A DNA stretch of 44,059 bases from Ornatilinea sp. (GTDB lineage: Bacteria; Chloroflexota; Anaerolineae; Anaerolineales; Anaerolineaceae). The notes beneath the pieces were generated by a model. That model was not told where the DNA came from, did no database searches, and saw only the letters and a program-made list of their open reading frames with translations. Below are positions 24,011-32,266 of the stretch, one piece after another. The stretch covers positions 1 through 44,059 of the forward strand of contig JAHDQE010000077.1 of assembly GCA_018433975.1 (NCBI GenBank), read 5' to 3'. The translations under genes and the position numbers were made by a program. The first letter of the stretch is position 1, and every line of letters starts with the position of its first letter.

Positions 24011-27000
24011 TTATTGGAGTTTGGGGAACCGACTAAGAATCGTTGCCTGGCTGGGCAATTTAATTCGGTCGCCCGTGGTTAACTGAGCAGGGGGTTTACC
24101 CACACTTTGCGGGGCACCCTGGTAGATAAAGATCGTATTTCCTTCAACGCTATATTTGGTTTGAATATAAGCCTGTCCGGTCAACCATCCTTCGCTATCA
24201 ATTGCGCAACTGGTGACAGTTCCAATTAGACGTCCCTTATCATCCAGAACAGGGTCTCCGGAGTGCGCCATTCGGACTGCTTTTTCCGTGAAACGGAACC
24301 GAACCACAACGCTATCCCGCTTTGATTCGCGTTCAATGAAAGCGTCTCTTCCGATGAACCACGGTTTGTAGGTTTTTATATACCAGCCAAAACCTGCTTC
24401 TCCGACACCAAGACCCAACTCTCCGCCCATTTCGTGGCCGTAGAGGGGTAAACCTGCTTCTGTACGTAGAGAATCGCGAGCACCCAATCCGCAGGGTTTC
24501 AATCCCAAAGGTGTCCCTGCTTCCATCAATGCCGTCCAAAGTTTTGCGGCCTGATCCGGATGTACAAACAGTTCGAAAGCCATTCGCTCGCCGGTATATC
24601 CGGTGCGCGAAACAACGAGGTCAAAGCCGCCCACGGTTGCTTCACACAAGTTTGTGCGTTTTAAGGACATAATTTTATTGCGGTCTTCGGCGGAGCAGCC
24701 AAGGGACAATAGGATATCCCTTGATTTTCTACCCTGCAGAGCGATATCCACTTTCATGTCTTCTCCCTCTTTGGGATCCCGGAGGTTCCGCAAAATGGAG
24801 TTTCGCCCGAAAGCGCGTACCGAAGGATGTTTTTTGTCGACGAGGACTTCTCCGGCGTGCACGGCATTCAACCATGCCCAATTTTTGTCATCGTTGGAGG
24901 CGTTTACGACGACCAGATATTTGGATTTGCTACGGCGGTAGACCAGCAGATCATCGACTACTTCGGCGTCAGGAGTTAAGAAATGCGTGTAGCAAGACTC
25001 GCCGATTCCCAAAGAACTGATATCGTTTCCGCAGACACAATCTAGAAATACTGCTGCATCTGGTCCTTCACATTGATAAACTCCCATGTGCGCTACATCA
25101 AACAGACCTGCTGCCTGCCTGGTGGCAAGATGTTCTTCCATTACGGAAGTGTACCAAACCGGCATTTCCCAACCGGCAAAGGGAATAAGTTTTGCTCCTA
25201 AATTTTTGTGGACTTCATAGAGAGGGGTGCGCCTCAGTTTCTCTTCCGGCTCGGCCCAATGGAACTCTGGCAGTGCTTTTGCGCTGTCGTCAGAATGAAA
25301 ACCAACATAAAATGGTTTTTGAGGGAAAACCCCTTCGCCTTCTGCGGTAAGGATGGGCTGTGTGTCCACTTCTTTTACGGTAATCGGTCCGGGAATTCGT
25401 CGAAGCAAATCTTCATCGAATTTCACAAACCCATCCGAAAGATCGCGGAGCCAGATCTGGGCAAGGGTTGAATGATTTTTTGGAAGGCTGAAGTGGAAAA
25501 CACCCGGGCGAACCAAAGTTAAAACACCTTCGAGGGTTTGTTCCGGGGTAAACAATACTGTTTTTTGGCTATCGCCAACTTTTAACGCTTCAACGTCGCT
25601 GGCAAAAGCATAATTCATGAAATACCGGATATTCTGACTCTCCTGAAGCAAACCGGCATTCCCTGTGTAAGAATAAGCGCCGTACTGGAGGACTGTTTCC
25701 GAACTAATTTCCACGACAGACCATTTTTGAGCGGATTGAGCCGGGTCATCCAGATAGTAAAAATGCGGATAGCCGTGAGTCTCTAGTGGAATATCCTGCC
25801 CGCCTGATTTTGCGAGCTCCCGTATACGAATTTTTGCGTCTTCAAGGACTTTGAAATCAATCTTTGCGCGCAGGTTGAACCCTTTACGTGCTTCGACTTG
25901 ATAGGGGTGTGTGGCGTAAAGCACGTCGGCGATAATGTCTGCGACTTTAACCATGTCCTCTTCTTTAAGGCCGCGTTGGGTCATCCATGGGGTTCCATAA
26001 CGAATACCGGAAGATTTCATTGCGGTTGTGTCGCCGGGTATTGTATTGCGATTCAGAACTATTCCGACAATATCCAATATGCGTGCAGCCATATCTCCTG
26101 ATAACGGAGTGCCATCCGGCCCGGTAACAGATTTGCAGTCAATATTGCCCAAATGTGTATCTGTTCCGCCAAAAGGTACTCGCAATCCCCGTTCTTCGAG
26201 TTGTTTTGTGAGGGTTTGACAGTTCTTGACAATCTGCTGCTGAAGCTTCTTGAATTTTTCGGTTTTGGCTAACTTAAAGGTCAACGCCAGCCCGGCGACG
26301 GCATGGATGTGAGGGCCGCCCTGCTCGCCCGGAAAAACTGCGCGATCTATCTTTTTGGCTAATTGAGGATCCTGTGTCACAATGCAGGCCCCTCTTGGCC
26401 CACAGAGGGTTTTATGTGTTGTAAAGGTGATGACATGAGCATATCCCACCGGAGAAGGGACAGTGCCTGTGGCAACCAGCCCGGCGATATGAGAGATGTC
26501 GGCCAAAAGAAAAGCCCCTACGCTATCAGCAATTTCACGGAATTTTTTCCAATCAGGAACCCAGGGATAGGACGAGTAACCGGCAATGATTACTTTAGGC
26601 TGGCATTCTTTGGCAATTGCTGCTACTTCTTCGTAATTGATTTTTTCGGTTTCAGGGTCAACTTTATAGTGAACAGCATGATAGAGCTTCCCGCTGCGGT
26701 TTACCGGAGATCCGTGAGACAAATGACCGCCGTGGAGTAAATTCATTCCGAGAATGGTGTCTCCTGGCTGGATCAGGGCCTGGTAAACCGCGTTGTTCGC
26801 CGGGGCGCCGGACAACGCCTGTACATTCACATATAAGGAATCAGCGGGAACTTTGTCTGTTGCAAAAAGTTCTGCGCACCGTCTTCTGGCCAGCGCCTCA
26901 ATGACGTCAACGTATTCAACGCCTTTGTAATATCTGCCATCCGAATATCTTCGATAAAAGGCTAATCTGGCGGGGTAATCTACCAGTTGCTCTTCTGTCA

Positions 27001-27208
27001 TCCATCGCGTTGCTTCATCGGGATATCCTTCGGCATAAATGTTTTGAAAGGTGGAACCTAATGCTTCGCGGACTGCGGATGGCGCAAGACTTTCACTTGG
27101 AATCAATATTAACTTTTTGTACTGCCGCTCCGTTTCAACCTGTATCAATTCATGAAGATTGGGGTCGAGATCAGACAAGTTGTCGGTAAACAAAAAATCG
27201 TCGCGCAT
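24011..27208 (-). CDS. Serine hydroxymethyltransferase fused to glycine-cleavage aminomethyltransferase
   Basis: This 1065-residue protein joins two one-carbon enzymes in one frame. Residues 1-~445 are SHMT (GlyA type): LIPSESLAP (35-43), D237 and H240 in LADISHIAGL, the PLP lysine K266 in TFTTHKTLCGPRG, and R403 in GIRYGTPWMTQRG. An insert of ~28 residues (about 64-91) separates EGYP from RYYKGVEYVD. Residues ~471-660 are an unrecognised middle domain. Residues ~661-1065 are GcvT: TPLYEVHKNLGAKLIPFAGW, FDVAHMG, the VVDDLLVYR acidic pair (D752/D753), SRTGYTGE and GLGARDSLRTEAGLPLYGHE. SHMT makes glycine and methylene-tetrahydrofolate from serine; GcvT hands a methylene group from the H-protein-bound intermediate to tetrahydrofolate. 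Fusion would let folate pass between sites. AAGGAG precedes the ATG. gcvH and gcvP are not in the window. Confidence 0.93.
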   Translation of the reverse strand: MRDDFLFTDNLSDLDPNLHELIQVETERQYKKLILIPSESLAPSAVREALGSTFQNIYAEGYPDEATRWMTEEQLVDYPARLAFYRRYSDGRYYKGVEYVDVIEALARRRCAELFATDKVPADSLYVNVQALSGAPANNAVYQALIQPGDTILGMNLLHGGHLSHGSPVNRSGKLYHAVHYKVDPETEKINYEEVAAIAKECQPKVIIAGYSSYPWVPDWKKFREIADSVGAFLLADISHIAGLVATGTVPSPVGYAHVITFTTHKTLCGPRGACIVTQDPQLAKKIDRAVFPGEQGGPHIHAVAGLALTFKLAKTEKFKKLQQQIVKNCQTLTKQLEERGLRVPFGGTDTHLGNIDCKSVTGPDGTPLSGDMAARILDIVGIVLNRNTIPGDTTAMKSSGIRYGTPWMTQRGLKEEDMVKVADIIADVLYATHPYQVEARKGFNLRAKIDFKVLEDAKIRIRELAKSGGQDIPLETHGYPHFYYLDDPAQSAQKWSVVEISSETVLQYGAYSYTGNAGLLQESQNIRYFMNYAFASDVEALKVGDSQKTVLFTPEQTLEGVLTLVRPGVFHFSLPKNHSTLAQIWLRDLSDGFVKFDEDLLRRIPGPITVKEVDTQPILTAEGEGVFPQKPFYVGFHSDDSAKALPEFHWAEPEEKLRRTPLYEVHKNLGAKLIPFAGWEMPVWYTSVMEEHLATRQAAGLFDVAHMGVYQCEGPDAAVFLDCVCGNDISSLGIGESCYTHFLTPDAEVVDDLLVYRRSKSKYLVVVNASNDDKNWAWLNAVHAGEVLVDKKHPSVRAFGRNSILRNLRDPKEGEDMKVDIALQGRKSRDILLSLGCSAEDRNKIMSLKRTNLCEATVGGFDLVVSRTGYTGERMAFELFVHPDQAAKLWTALMEAGTPLGLKPCGLGARDSLRTEAGLPLYGHEMGGELGLGVGEAGFGWYIKTYKPWFIGRDAFIERESKRDSVVVRFRFTEKAVRMAHSGDPVLDDKGRLIGTVTSCAIDSEGWLTGQAYIQTKYSVEGNTIFIYQGAPQSVGKPPAQLTTGDRIKLPSQATILSRFPKLQ

Positions 27209-27396
27209 AATGGTGGCTCCTTATTAAATTGAATCAGTTTGTGATATACGTTGAATCGAAAAAGAGATATTCGCATTCCCCCAGAAGATAATTTGATAGC
27301 AATTGCCGGACTAATCCATGTTCGTTTTTTAGTAAAACTGAAAAAACTGTTTTTTTTCAATATCACATCCCAAAATATTTAAGTTATCTTCCCTTT

Positions 27397-28272
27397 TTAT
27401 ATTTTATCGCTCACAATCGGTTGGGTCAAGTTTTCTTGCTCTATTGACCGCTGGTTGATCCAACTGAGCAGAAAATCTAGAACTTCTTCTTTTTCGGGCT
27501 CATTATGGAGTTCATGATAGAGCCCTTCCCATTCTTTATAAGTAATTAAAGGATTGGTGCCCTGGGCAAACAACTGGTTGATATGAGGATTAACCAGCCT
27601 GTCTGCTGTTCCTTGCATTACCAATAAAGGGAGTGATATTTTGTCAGCGTTCCTGAGGATTAACTGTCCTTTATTAATAAGTTCAAATGCAAGGCGCGCT
27701 GAAATTTTTGAATGTACGAGAGGGTCCTCCTGATATCTTTGGATAACAGACGGATCTCTTGACACTCCCGAGATATCCAGATCGTTCTCAATTTGAAATG
27801 TTGGATATACGGTTGAAAGCATTTTTGCTGCAAAGTATTTTGCTGCACCAGGCGTTTTCGCGGGGGAGAGACCGGGACTGGATGCGATGGCGGCTTTAAG
27901 GTTGTTTTTGCGTGTGATGAGGTAATCCAGCACTAGGCTCCCGCCCATACTGTGCCCGTAGAGGTATTGGGGCAGTTCAGGGTATTGGTGAAGAGCATAA
28001 TCCAAGAAGTGTTGGATAATATCGAGGATTTCATCGTACGAATCAGCATGCCCTCGGATGCCATCCGAATGACCATGACCGGGTAAATCAAAACCAAGCA
28101 AAGTATATCCATTTTGCGTGAAAAAATTTGCAAAATGCGTATACCGGCTTGAATGGCTCCCCAGACCATGCACGATAGTAATAACTCCTTTTGGAGTGTC
28201 TGAGGGTTGATATTCCTGAAAGAATATTTTGGTGTTCTTTTTAAAATTCCATTGAGAAGTTCTTGTGTTCAT
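27397..28272 (-). CDS. Alpha/beta hydrolase, monoacylglycerol lipase-like
   Basis: A 291-residue serine hydrolase of the Hydrolase_4 group. The oxyanion HGLGSHSSRY (35-44), LGFDLPGHGHSDG (59-71), nucleophile elbow GHSMGG with S108, acid D224 in MQGTADRLV, and H253 in GLYHELHNEP form a complete triad. The order and spacing are those of monoacylglycerol lipases and lysophospholipases. No signal peptide is seen, so it acts in the cytoplasm. TGGAG precedes the ATG. It lies alone between the SHMT-GcvT fusion gene and the divergent sigma-factor gene. The natural ester is unknown. Confidence 0.85.
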   Translation of the reverse strand: MNTRTSQWNFKKNTKIFFQEYQPSDTPKGVITIVHGLGSHSSRYTHFANFFTQNGYTLLGFDLPGHGHSDGIRGHADSYDEILDIIQHFLDYALHQYPELPQYLYGHSMGGSLVLDYLITRKNNLKAAIASSPGLSPAKTPGAAKYFAAKMLSTVYPTFQIENDLDISGVSRDPSVIQRYQEDPLVHSKISARLAFELINKGQLILRNADKISLPLLVMQGTADRLVNPHINQLFAQGTNPLITYKEWEGLYHELHNEPEKEEVLDFLLSWINQRSIEQENLTQPIVSDKI

Positions 28273-28402
28273 CGTTGTGCTCCAAAGATCCTATTTATCT
28301 GATAATGGTTATACTATAATTCAGGGTGGATGTAATTAAAAGAAGAACTTTAGTTGTAAAACGGTGTTTTATGAATATGAGAACGGCAATTAGGATGCAA
28401 AA

Positions 28403-28963
28403 TTGAATGTAGAAGATCAAGACGAAATCCTGAATCAGGCTATTCAAGGTGATCTGGAAGCCTTCAGTCATCTCTATGAACAGCATATTGATAAAATTTA
28501 TAATTATATTTACTATCGAATTGGGAATCATCATGATGCAGAAGACTTAACGGCCCGAGTCTTTTATCGTGCTCTGGGCCATATTCAGACGTTTAAACCA
28601 CGTGGTGTGCCATTTTCTGCCTGGTTGTATCGGATAGCTCATAATCTTGTTGCAAACTGGCACAGGGATAAAAGCCGTCGCAAAGAAATTTCTTTGGAAG
28701 ATCATGTGGAGTTCTCCAATCACTCGTATCAACTGGAAAAACATTTGATGCAAAGCCAGGAGAATGAAGCTTTATTAAAAGCCATTCGGTCTATGGGAGC
28801 CGAGCGGCAGCAGTTATTAATCCTAAAACTGGTTGAAGGAATGTCCAATTATGAAATTGGCCTCATTATGGGGAGGAGCGAAGGTGCAATCAAGAGCCTC
28901 TACCACCGTACGCTAATTTCTTTGCGGAAGAAAATTGAAAAAGCAGGGTTGGACGAATCTTGA
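28403..28963 (+). CDS. ECF-type RNA polymerase sigma factor
   Basis: A 186-residue two-domain sigma factor. Region 2 (residues ~20-90) has YNYIYYRIGNHHDAEDLTARVFYRAL and PFSAWLYRIAHNLVANWHRD. Region 4 (~130-180) has LLILKLVEGMSNYEIGLIMGRSEGAIKSLYHRTLISL, the -35-recognising helix-turn-helix. No extra C-terminal sensing domain is present. It starts with TTG at 28403: a stop at 28391-28393 in the same frame rules out a longer form. The upstream TAGGATGCAAAA could be a ribosome site (AGGATG) or a -10 box giving a leaderless mRNA. A 76-residue one-helix membrane protein follows 49 bases later and may be its anti-sigma partner. The regulon and signal are unknown. Confidence 0.88.
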   Translation: MNVEDQDEILNQAIQGDLEAFSHLYEQHIDKIYNYIYYRIGNHHDAEDLTARVFYRALGHIQTFKPRGVPFSAWLYRIAHNLVANWHRDKSRRKEISLEDHVEFSNHSYQLEKHLMQSQENEALLKAIRSMGAERQQLLILKLVEGMSNYEIGLIMGRSEGAIKSLYHRTLISLRKKIEKAGLDES

Positions 28964-29012
28964 CAAAACCCTTTTCGGATTGTGTTGAATAATTAATTTG
29001 AGGTGAATGCAA

Positions 29013-29243
29013 ATGCAATCTTTGAATGCAGATGTTGGATATATTTTAGAGAATAAACTCAGAGAAGCGCTGCGACCCGTTGCGCCAAACCCGGAATTTG
29101 TAAATCACCTTGAGTACAAGCTGACAAAGTCTTCTGCGGTCCTTCTGGAAGATCAAAAGAATAAAAAGGCGGTCCTTTTGATCGGTTTTGGTTTGTTTTT
29201 TGGGGCTTTGTTGGTCTGGCTGCTGGGAAAGATCAAATCTTAA
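29013..29243 (+). CDS. Small single-helix membrane protein, possible partner of the ECF sigma factor
   Basis: The 76-residue protein has an acidic/basic N-terminal part (LREALRPVAPNPEFVNHLEYKL) and one C-terminal membrane helix (about residues 53-72, AVLLIGFGLFFGALLVWLL) ending with a positive GKIKS, so the N-terminal half probably faces the cytoplasm. No zinc anti-sigma motif (HxxxCxxC) is present. The ATG at 29013-29015 is preferred to one six bases earlier because GAGGTG (29000-29005) is then at proper spacing. Position behind the sigma gene suggests a membrane-tethered regulator, but this is inference only. Confidence 0.65.
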   Translation: MQSLNADVGYILENKLREALRPVAPNPEFVNHLEYKLTKSSAVLLEDQKNKKAVLLIGFGLFFGALLVWLLGKIKS

Positions 29244-29269
29244 AAAGACCTGTACGTTATCAAAACTTT

Positions 29270-29530
29270 TTAGTCTAAACAGTTTGTCTCAATTGCTTGA
29301 AGAAGTTCCTGATTGGAAGGTTCTACAAGAATAATCCCATTGGGAAAGACAATTGTAGGAACACTGCGGAAACCATGGTTTACGCTTTCAACGTAACGCC
29401 TTCCAGATTCATTTGTTTCAATATCGATAAATTCAAATAAAATATTCTGGGAACGGAGCAATCTCACAGAACGCAGAGAGTCCGGGCACCAATTTGTTCC
29501 ATACACTTGAATTAGATTTGAAGTATTCAC
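29270..29530 (-). CDS. Glutaredoxin-like protein with a CPDS active site
   Basis: An 86-residue thioredoxin-fold protein. VYGTNWCPDSLRSVRLL (9-25) carries C15 in a C-x-x-S arrangement, and RSVPTIVFPNG has the cis-Pro of the fold. The second active-site Cys is replaced by Ser, so it is a monothiol type. A Cys lies near the end (C84). It starts with GTG (29528-29530); no clear ribosome site is seen, and TATACT lies ~25 bases upstream. It may reduce mixed disulfides or have a related redox role. Confidence 0.78.
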   Translation of the reverse strand: MNTSNLIQVYGTNWCPDSLRSVRLLRSQNILFEFIDIETNESGRRYVESVNHGFRSVPTIVFPNGIILVEPSNQELLQAIETNCLD

Positions 29531-29555
29531 GTTTTCTGTTTGCTCGCTATTTCAA

Positions 29556-29607
29556 AGTATAGAAAAACTGAAGCTCAAGGTATCTCTTGAATGAGCTTCA
29601 GTTTTTT
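29556..29607 (-). terminator. Terminator after the DUF4870 gene (bidirectional form)
   Basis: A perfect 15-bp arm (29563-29577 with 29592-29606, AAAAACTGAAGCTCA and complement) contains its own A/T runs, so it reads as a hairpin plus T-run on either strand. It lies between the DUF4870 gene and the glutaredoxin-like gene, both on the minus strand. Confidence 0.85.
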
Positions 29608-29626
29608 AAACGGTTTTATTGTGAAA

Positions 29627-29968
29627 CTATGCCCATCCCTGGCCTTTTACCAGGTTGGTGACCACCGGAATTTCAAAAATCTCACCTTTATACGCACGCA
29701 CACCGTAATAGATGCAAAGGCCAATGGTAAGAACCGATGTGCAAAGGCCAATCAGCACAAAGCTCAGTACAAAGTTAATGACCCAAAGCGCAACGCCTAA
29801 CACTAACGCCTGCATGTTGTGAGCCTTAATGAAGGGCCGATCTTTTTTGTCTTCCAAAAGCAAAAGGATAATAGGAATAATGGGGGTAAAAATATAGGCC
29901 AGCAGAGCCCATAATTTATCGTCATCGGTAGGGGCTGTAGTGATCTCGGGTGCAATTTCGTCGGTCAT
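29627..29968 (-). CDS. DUF4870 (Tic20-like) membrane protein
   Basis: A 113-residue protein with an acidic N-terminus (residues 1-17), then DDKLWALLAYIFTPIIPIILLLL, KKDRPFIKAHNMQALVLG and two more helices ending YYGVRAYKGEIFEIPVVTNLVKG. This layout is the DUF4870 family, small membrane proteins with a Tic20-like fold and no settled function. AAAGGAG precedes the ATG. It is a single-gene unit with its own terminator. Confidence 0.88.
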   Translation of the reverse strand: MTDEIAPEITTAPTDDDKLWALLAYIFTPIIPIILLLLEDKKDRPFIKAHNMQALVLGVALWVINFVLSFVLIGLCTSVLTIGLCIYYGVRAYKGEIFEIPVVTNLVKGQGWA

Positions 29969-30085
29969 AGTATTCTCCTTTTTAAGCTGGGTAATTAATG
30001 CTTGCTCTTATTTTACAACATTTTTGTTTTATAACAATTGATTGGATAGAGGTTTTGATAATTTTCCGAATCTTTGTTGCCCGGT

Positions 30086-30104
30086 TTGGTTTAAGTTAAA
30101 CCAA
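30086..30104. promoter_or_regulatory. Perfect 9-1-9 palindrome in the DUF4870/fmt intergenic region
   Basis: TTGGTTTAAGTTAAACCAA is perfectly symmetric around one central base. It lies between the divergent DUF4870 and fmt genes, ~118 bases before the former and ~125 before the latter. It is a candidate operator. Confidence 0.45.
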
Positions 30105-30139
30105 TCCAAAAATCACCCGGAATATTCTGTTCTGGATTT

Positions 30140-30159
30140 GAATAGAACGTGTTCAATTC
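30140..30159. promoter_or_regulatory. Near-perfect 20-base palindrome upstream of fmt
   Basis: GAAT-A-GAAC-GT-GTTC-A-ATTC is symmetric at 8 of 10 pairs and sits ~56 bases before the fmt -10 box. Its GAAC/GTTC halves are only two bases apart, unlike the four of the Gram-positive LexA box, so a LexA site is not claimed. Confidence 0.4.
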
Positions 30160-30212
30160 TCTTTGAGATGGATATTTTCTCAAAAAGACTGTGTGTATTA
30201 TTCTATTAACTA

Positions 30213-30221
30213 TGTTAAAAT
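30213..30221 (+). promoter_or_regulatory. Extended -10 of fmt giving a probable leaderless mRNA
   Basis: TGT-TAAAAT is an extended -10. Its end is seven bases from the fmt ATG at 30229, so transcription would start at or next to the ATG. No ribosome site lies between. Confidence 0.6.
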
Positions 30222-30228
30222 CGCATCT

Positions 30229-31152
30229 ATGAAAGAAAGAATTGTGTTTATGGGTTCTCCTGAATTTGCTGTTCCATCTTTAGAGAAGTTGGTGGAAAGA
30301 TTTAATGTAGTTGGGGTCGTTACTCAACCGGACAGGCCTTCCGGCAGGGGGAGAACATTAACGCCGCCTCCTGTTAAAAATACAGCTGAGCAATTTGAAA
30401 TTCCGTTATTACAACCGGAGCGACTGAAAACCGATGATGAGATTGCGGCAATCCGAAAATGGAATCCGGATCTGATTGTGGTGGCGGCTTTTGGCCAGAT
30501 ATTGCGAAAAAATTTACTGGATTTACCTCCTCGGGGGTGTATCAATGTTCATGCTTCTTTGCTGCCCCGGTGGCGAGGTGCAGCCCCGATCCAGGCGGCA
30601 ATTTTGCATGGAGACCATGAAACCGGTGTCGCAATTATGAAAATGGATGCCGGAATTGACACCGGTCAGATATTGACTCGGCGGGCAATGGAAATTCTTC
30701 CGGACGATACTTCGGAGACGCTTTCGATACGATTGGCCGAGGCAGGCGCTGAATTGTTAGGAGACACACTCCCGGGATATCTGAGCGGCGAGATTGAGCC
30801 TGCCATGCAGGATGAAGCATTGGCTACTTATGCAAAAATGATCAAAAAAGAAGAAGGTCAGCTCGACTTCTCCGAGTCTTCTCAAAAGTTGGCCAGACGG
30901 GTTCGTGCGTTTAATCCCTGGCCGGGGACTTATACAAAATGGAAGGGCTCTGTCTTGAAAATCCATCAGGTCCGTTATCTGGAATCCGAAGATGCGGTAC
31001 CGGGAAAGCATAAAATTATCGACGGTTATCCGGCTATCGGCACGATGGATGGATGGCTTGTTTTGGAAATACTTCAACCGGGTGGAAAGAAAAAAATGTC
31101 AGGAGAAGCATTTTTGAGGGGTGCAAAAGATTGGACGGAGCTTAACGGGTAA
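30229..31152 (+). CDS. fmt: Methionyl-tRNA formyltransferase
   Basis: The 307-residue enzyme transfers formyl from 10-formyl-tetrahydrofolate to initiator Met-tRNA. It begins MKERIVFMGSPEFAVPSLEKL and carries the catalytic N106, H108 and D144 in NVHASLLPRWRGAAPIQAAI and MDAGIDTGQI, followed by the C-terminal tRNA-binding domain (KLARRVRAFNPWPGTYTKW). Length is usual. The start is at 30229, where homology begins; there is no ribosome site, but an extended -10 ends seven bases upstream, pointing to a leaderless transcript. The common partner def is not adjacent. A PanE-like gene follows by 46 bases. Confidence 0.95.
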   Translation: MKERIVFMGSPEFAVPSLEKLVERFNVVGVVTQPDRPSGRGRTLTPPPVKNTAEQFEIPLLQPERLKTDDEIAAIRKWNPDLIVVAAFGQILRKNLLDLPPRGCINVHASLLPRWRGAAPIQAAILHGDHETGVAIMKMDAGIDTGQILTRRAMEILPDDTSETLSIRLAEAGAELLGDTLPGYLSGEIEPAMQDEALATYAKMIKKEEGQLDFSESSQKLARRVRAFNPWPGTYTKWKGSVLKIHQVRYLESEDAVPGKHKIIDGYPAIGTMDGWLVLEILQPGGKKKMSGEAFLRGAKDWTELNG

Positions 31153-31198
31153 GTGTAAAAAAAAAGACACTCAGAAAGGCATCTCAGGTTGAATTTTT

Positions 31199-32266
31199 AT
31201 GGACTTTGCAAAACAAAATTTTCGGTTTCTTTGTTTCGGAGTAGGAGCAATAGGCACTTATATTGGGGGAAGTTTATTCCTTTCGGGCCAAAAGGTTGTC
31301 TTTTTGGAAAGGCCAGAAGTTTGCAAAGCTATTAAAGAGCATGGTTTGCATCTTGAAATAGGCCAAAATGAGCATCATATTGCTAATCCGGAAATTGTCA
31401 GTTCAATTGATGACGCGCTTACTTTGGGACCTTATGACGCAGCGATTATTGCCGTGAAGTCGTTTGACACGCAGAGCGTTATGGATACCGTAAAGTCTTA
31501 CCACGTCGCTTTACCCCCATTTATCTGTTTTCAAAATGGCGTTGAAAATGAAAGCGTGATCGAGAGAGCTCTGGGAACGGATAAAGTAATTTCGGGGACT
31601 TTAACCAGCGCGATCGGTAAAAAGTCTACCGGAAGCATTAAGCTGGAAAAATTGCGCGGGATAGGTTTGGCTTCAAATCATTTGTTAACGAGCACATTGG
31701 TAGATATATTTGATAAAGCAGGGTTAAACGCAAAACGATATTCCTCTGCGGCAAGCATGAAATGGTCAAAGCTGCTAACCAACTTGATGGCAAATGCTAC
31801 ATCCGCGATACTGAATATGACGGTCGAAGAGGTTTATCGGAATCATGGATTGTTTGAGCTGGAAATGCGCCAGCTTCGAGAAACCCTTGAGGTTATGTCC
31901 GCGCTGAAGATCCATGTCACCAATTTGCCGGGCACTCCGGTCAGGGCGATCAGTTTTGCAGCCAGATACCTGCCGCAATTTATTTCGCAGCCTTTGTTGA
32001 TTGAGGGGGTAGCCAAAGGGCGCGGAAATAAAATGCCTTCATTTCATATTGATCTATATGGCGGGCGCGGCAAAAGTGAAGTCGATTATCTTAATGGTGC
32101 TGTGGTGCGTTTTGGTGAAACGCTATCCATTGAGACGCCTGTGAACCGGGCGTTGAATCAAACTCTGCTGGCTTTGACCGAGGGAAGTATCTCCAAGGAA
32201 GAATTTGATCACCGTCCGGATAAGTTGCTGGAACTGGTAAAAAGAGCGGAGAACGAAACGATTTAG
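31199..32266 (+). CDS. Ketopantoate reductase-family oxidoreductase (PanE/ApbA)
   Basis: A 355-residue NAD(P)-dependent reductase. The Rossmann motif GVGAIGTYIGG lies at residues 14-24, FQNGVENE near 117, the conserved lysine region MKWSKLLTNLMANATSAI begins at residue 187, and a C-terminal helical domain has PSFHIDLYGGRGKSEVDYLNGAVV, typical of the family. If PanE itself, it makes pantoate for coenzyme A; the family also contains other 2-keto acid reductases, so the symbol is left open. It lies 46 bases after fmt and is probably co-transcribed. Its stop codon (32264-32266) overlaps that of the convergent phhB gene. Confidence 0.82.
   Translation: MDFAKQNFRFLCFGVGAIGTYIGGSLFLSGQKVVFLERPEVCKAIKEHGLHLEIGQNEHHIANPEIVSSIDDALTLGPYDAAIIAVKSFDTQSVMDTVKSYHVALPPFICFQNGVENESVIERALGTDKVISGTLTSAIGKKSTGSIKLEKLRGIGLASNHLLTSTLVDIFDKAGLNAKRYSSAASMKWSKLLTNLMANATSAILNMTVEEVYRNHGLFELEMRQLRETLEVMSALKIHVTNLPGTPVRAISFAARYLPQFISQPLLIEGVAKGRGNKMPSFHIDLYGGRGKSEVDYLNGAVVRFGETLSIETPVNRALNQTLLALTEGSISKEEFDHRPDKLLELVKRAENETI

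Noticed and set aside
27336..27360. A/T-only hairpin with T-run after the hydrolase gene as a terminator
   Set aside because: The stem is made only of A-T pairs in long A and T runs and would be too weak; it may be chance.
30140..30159. LexA/SOS box upstream of fmt
   Set aside because: GAAC and GTTC are two bases apart, not four as in the Gram-positive box, and fmt is not an SOS gene.
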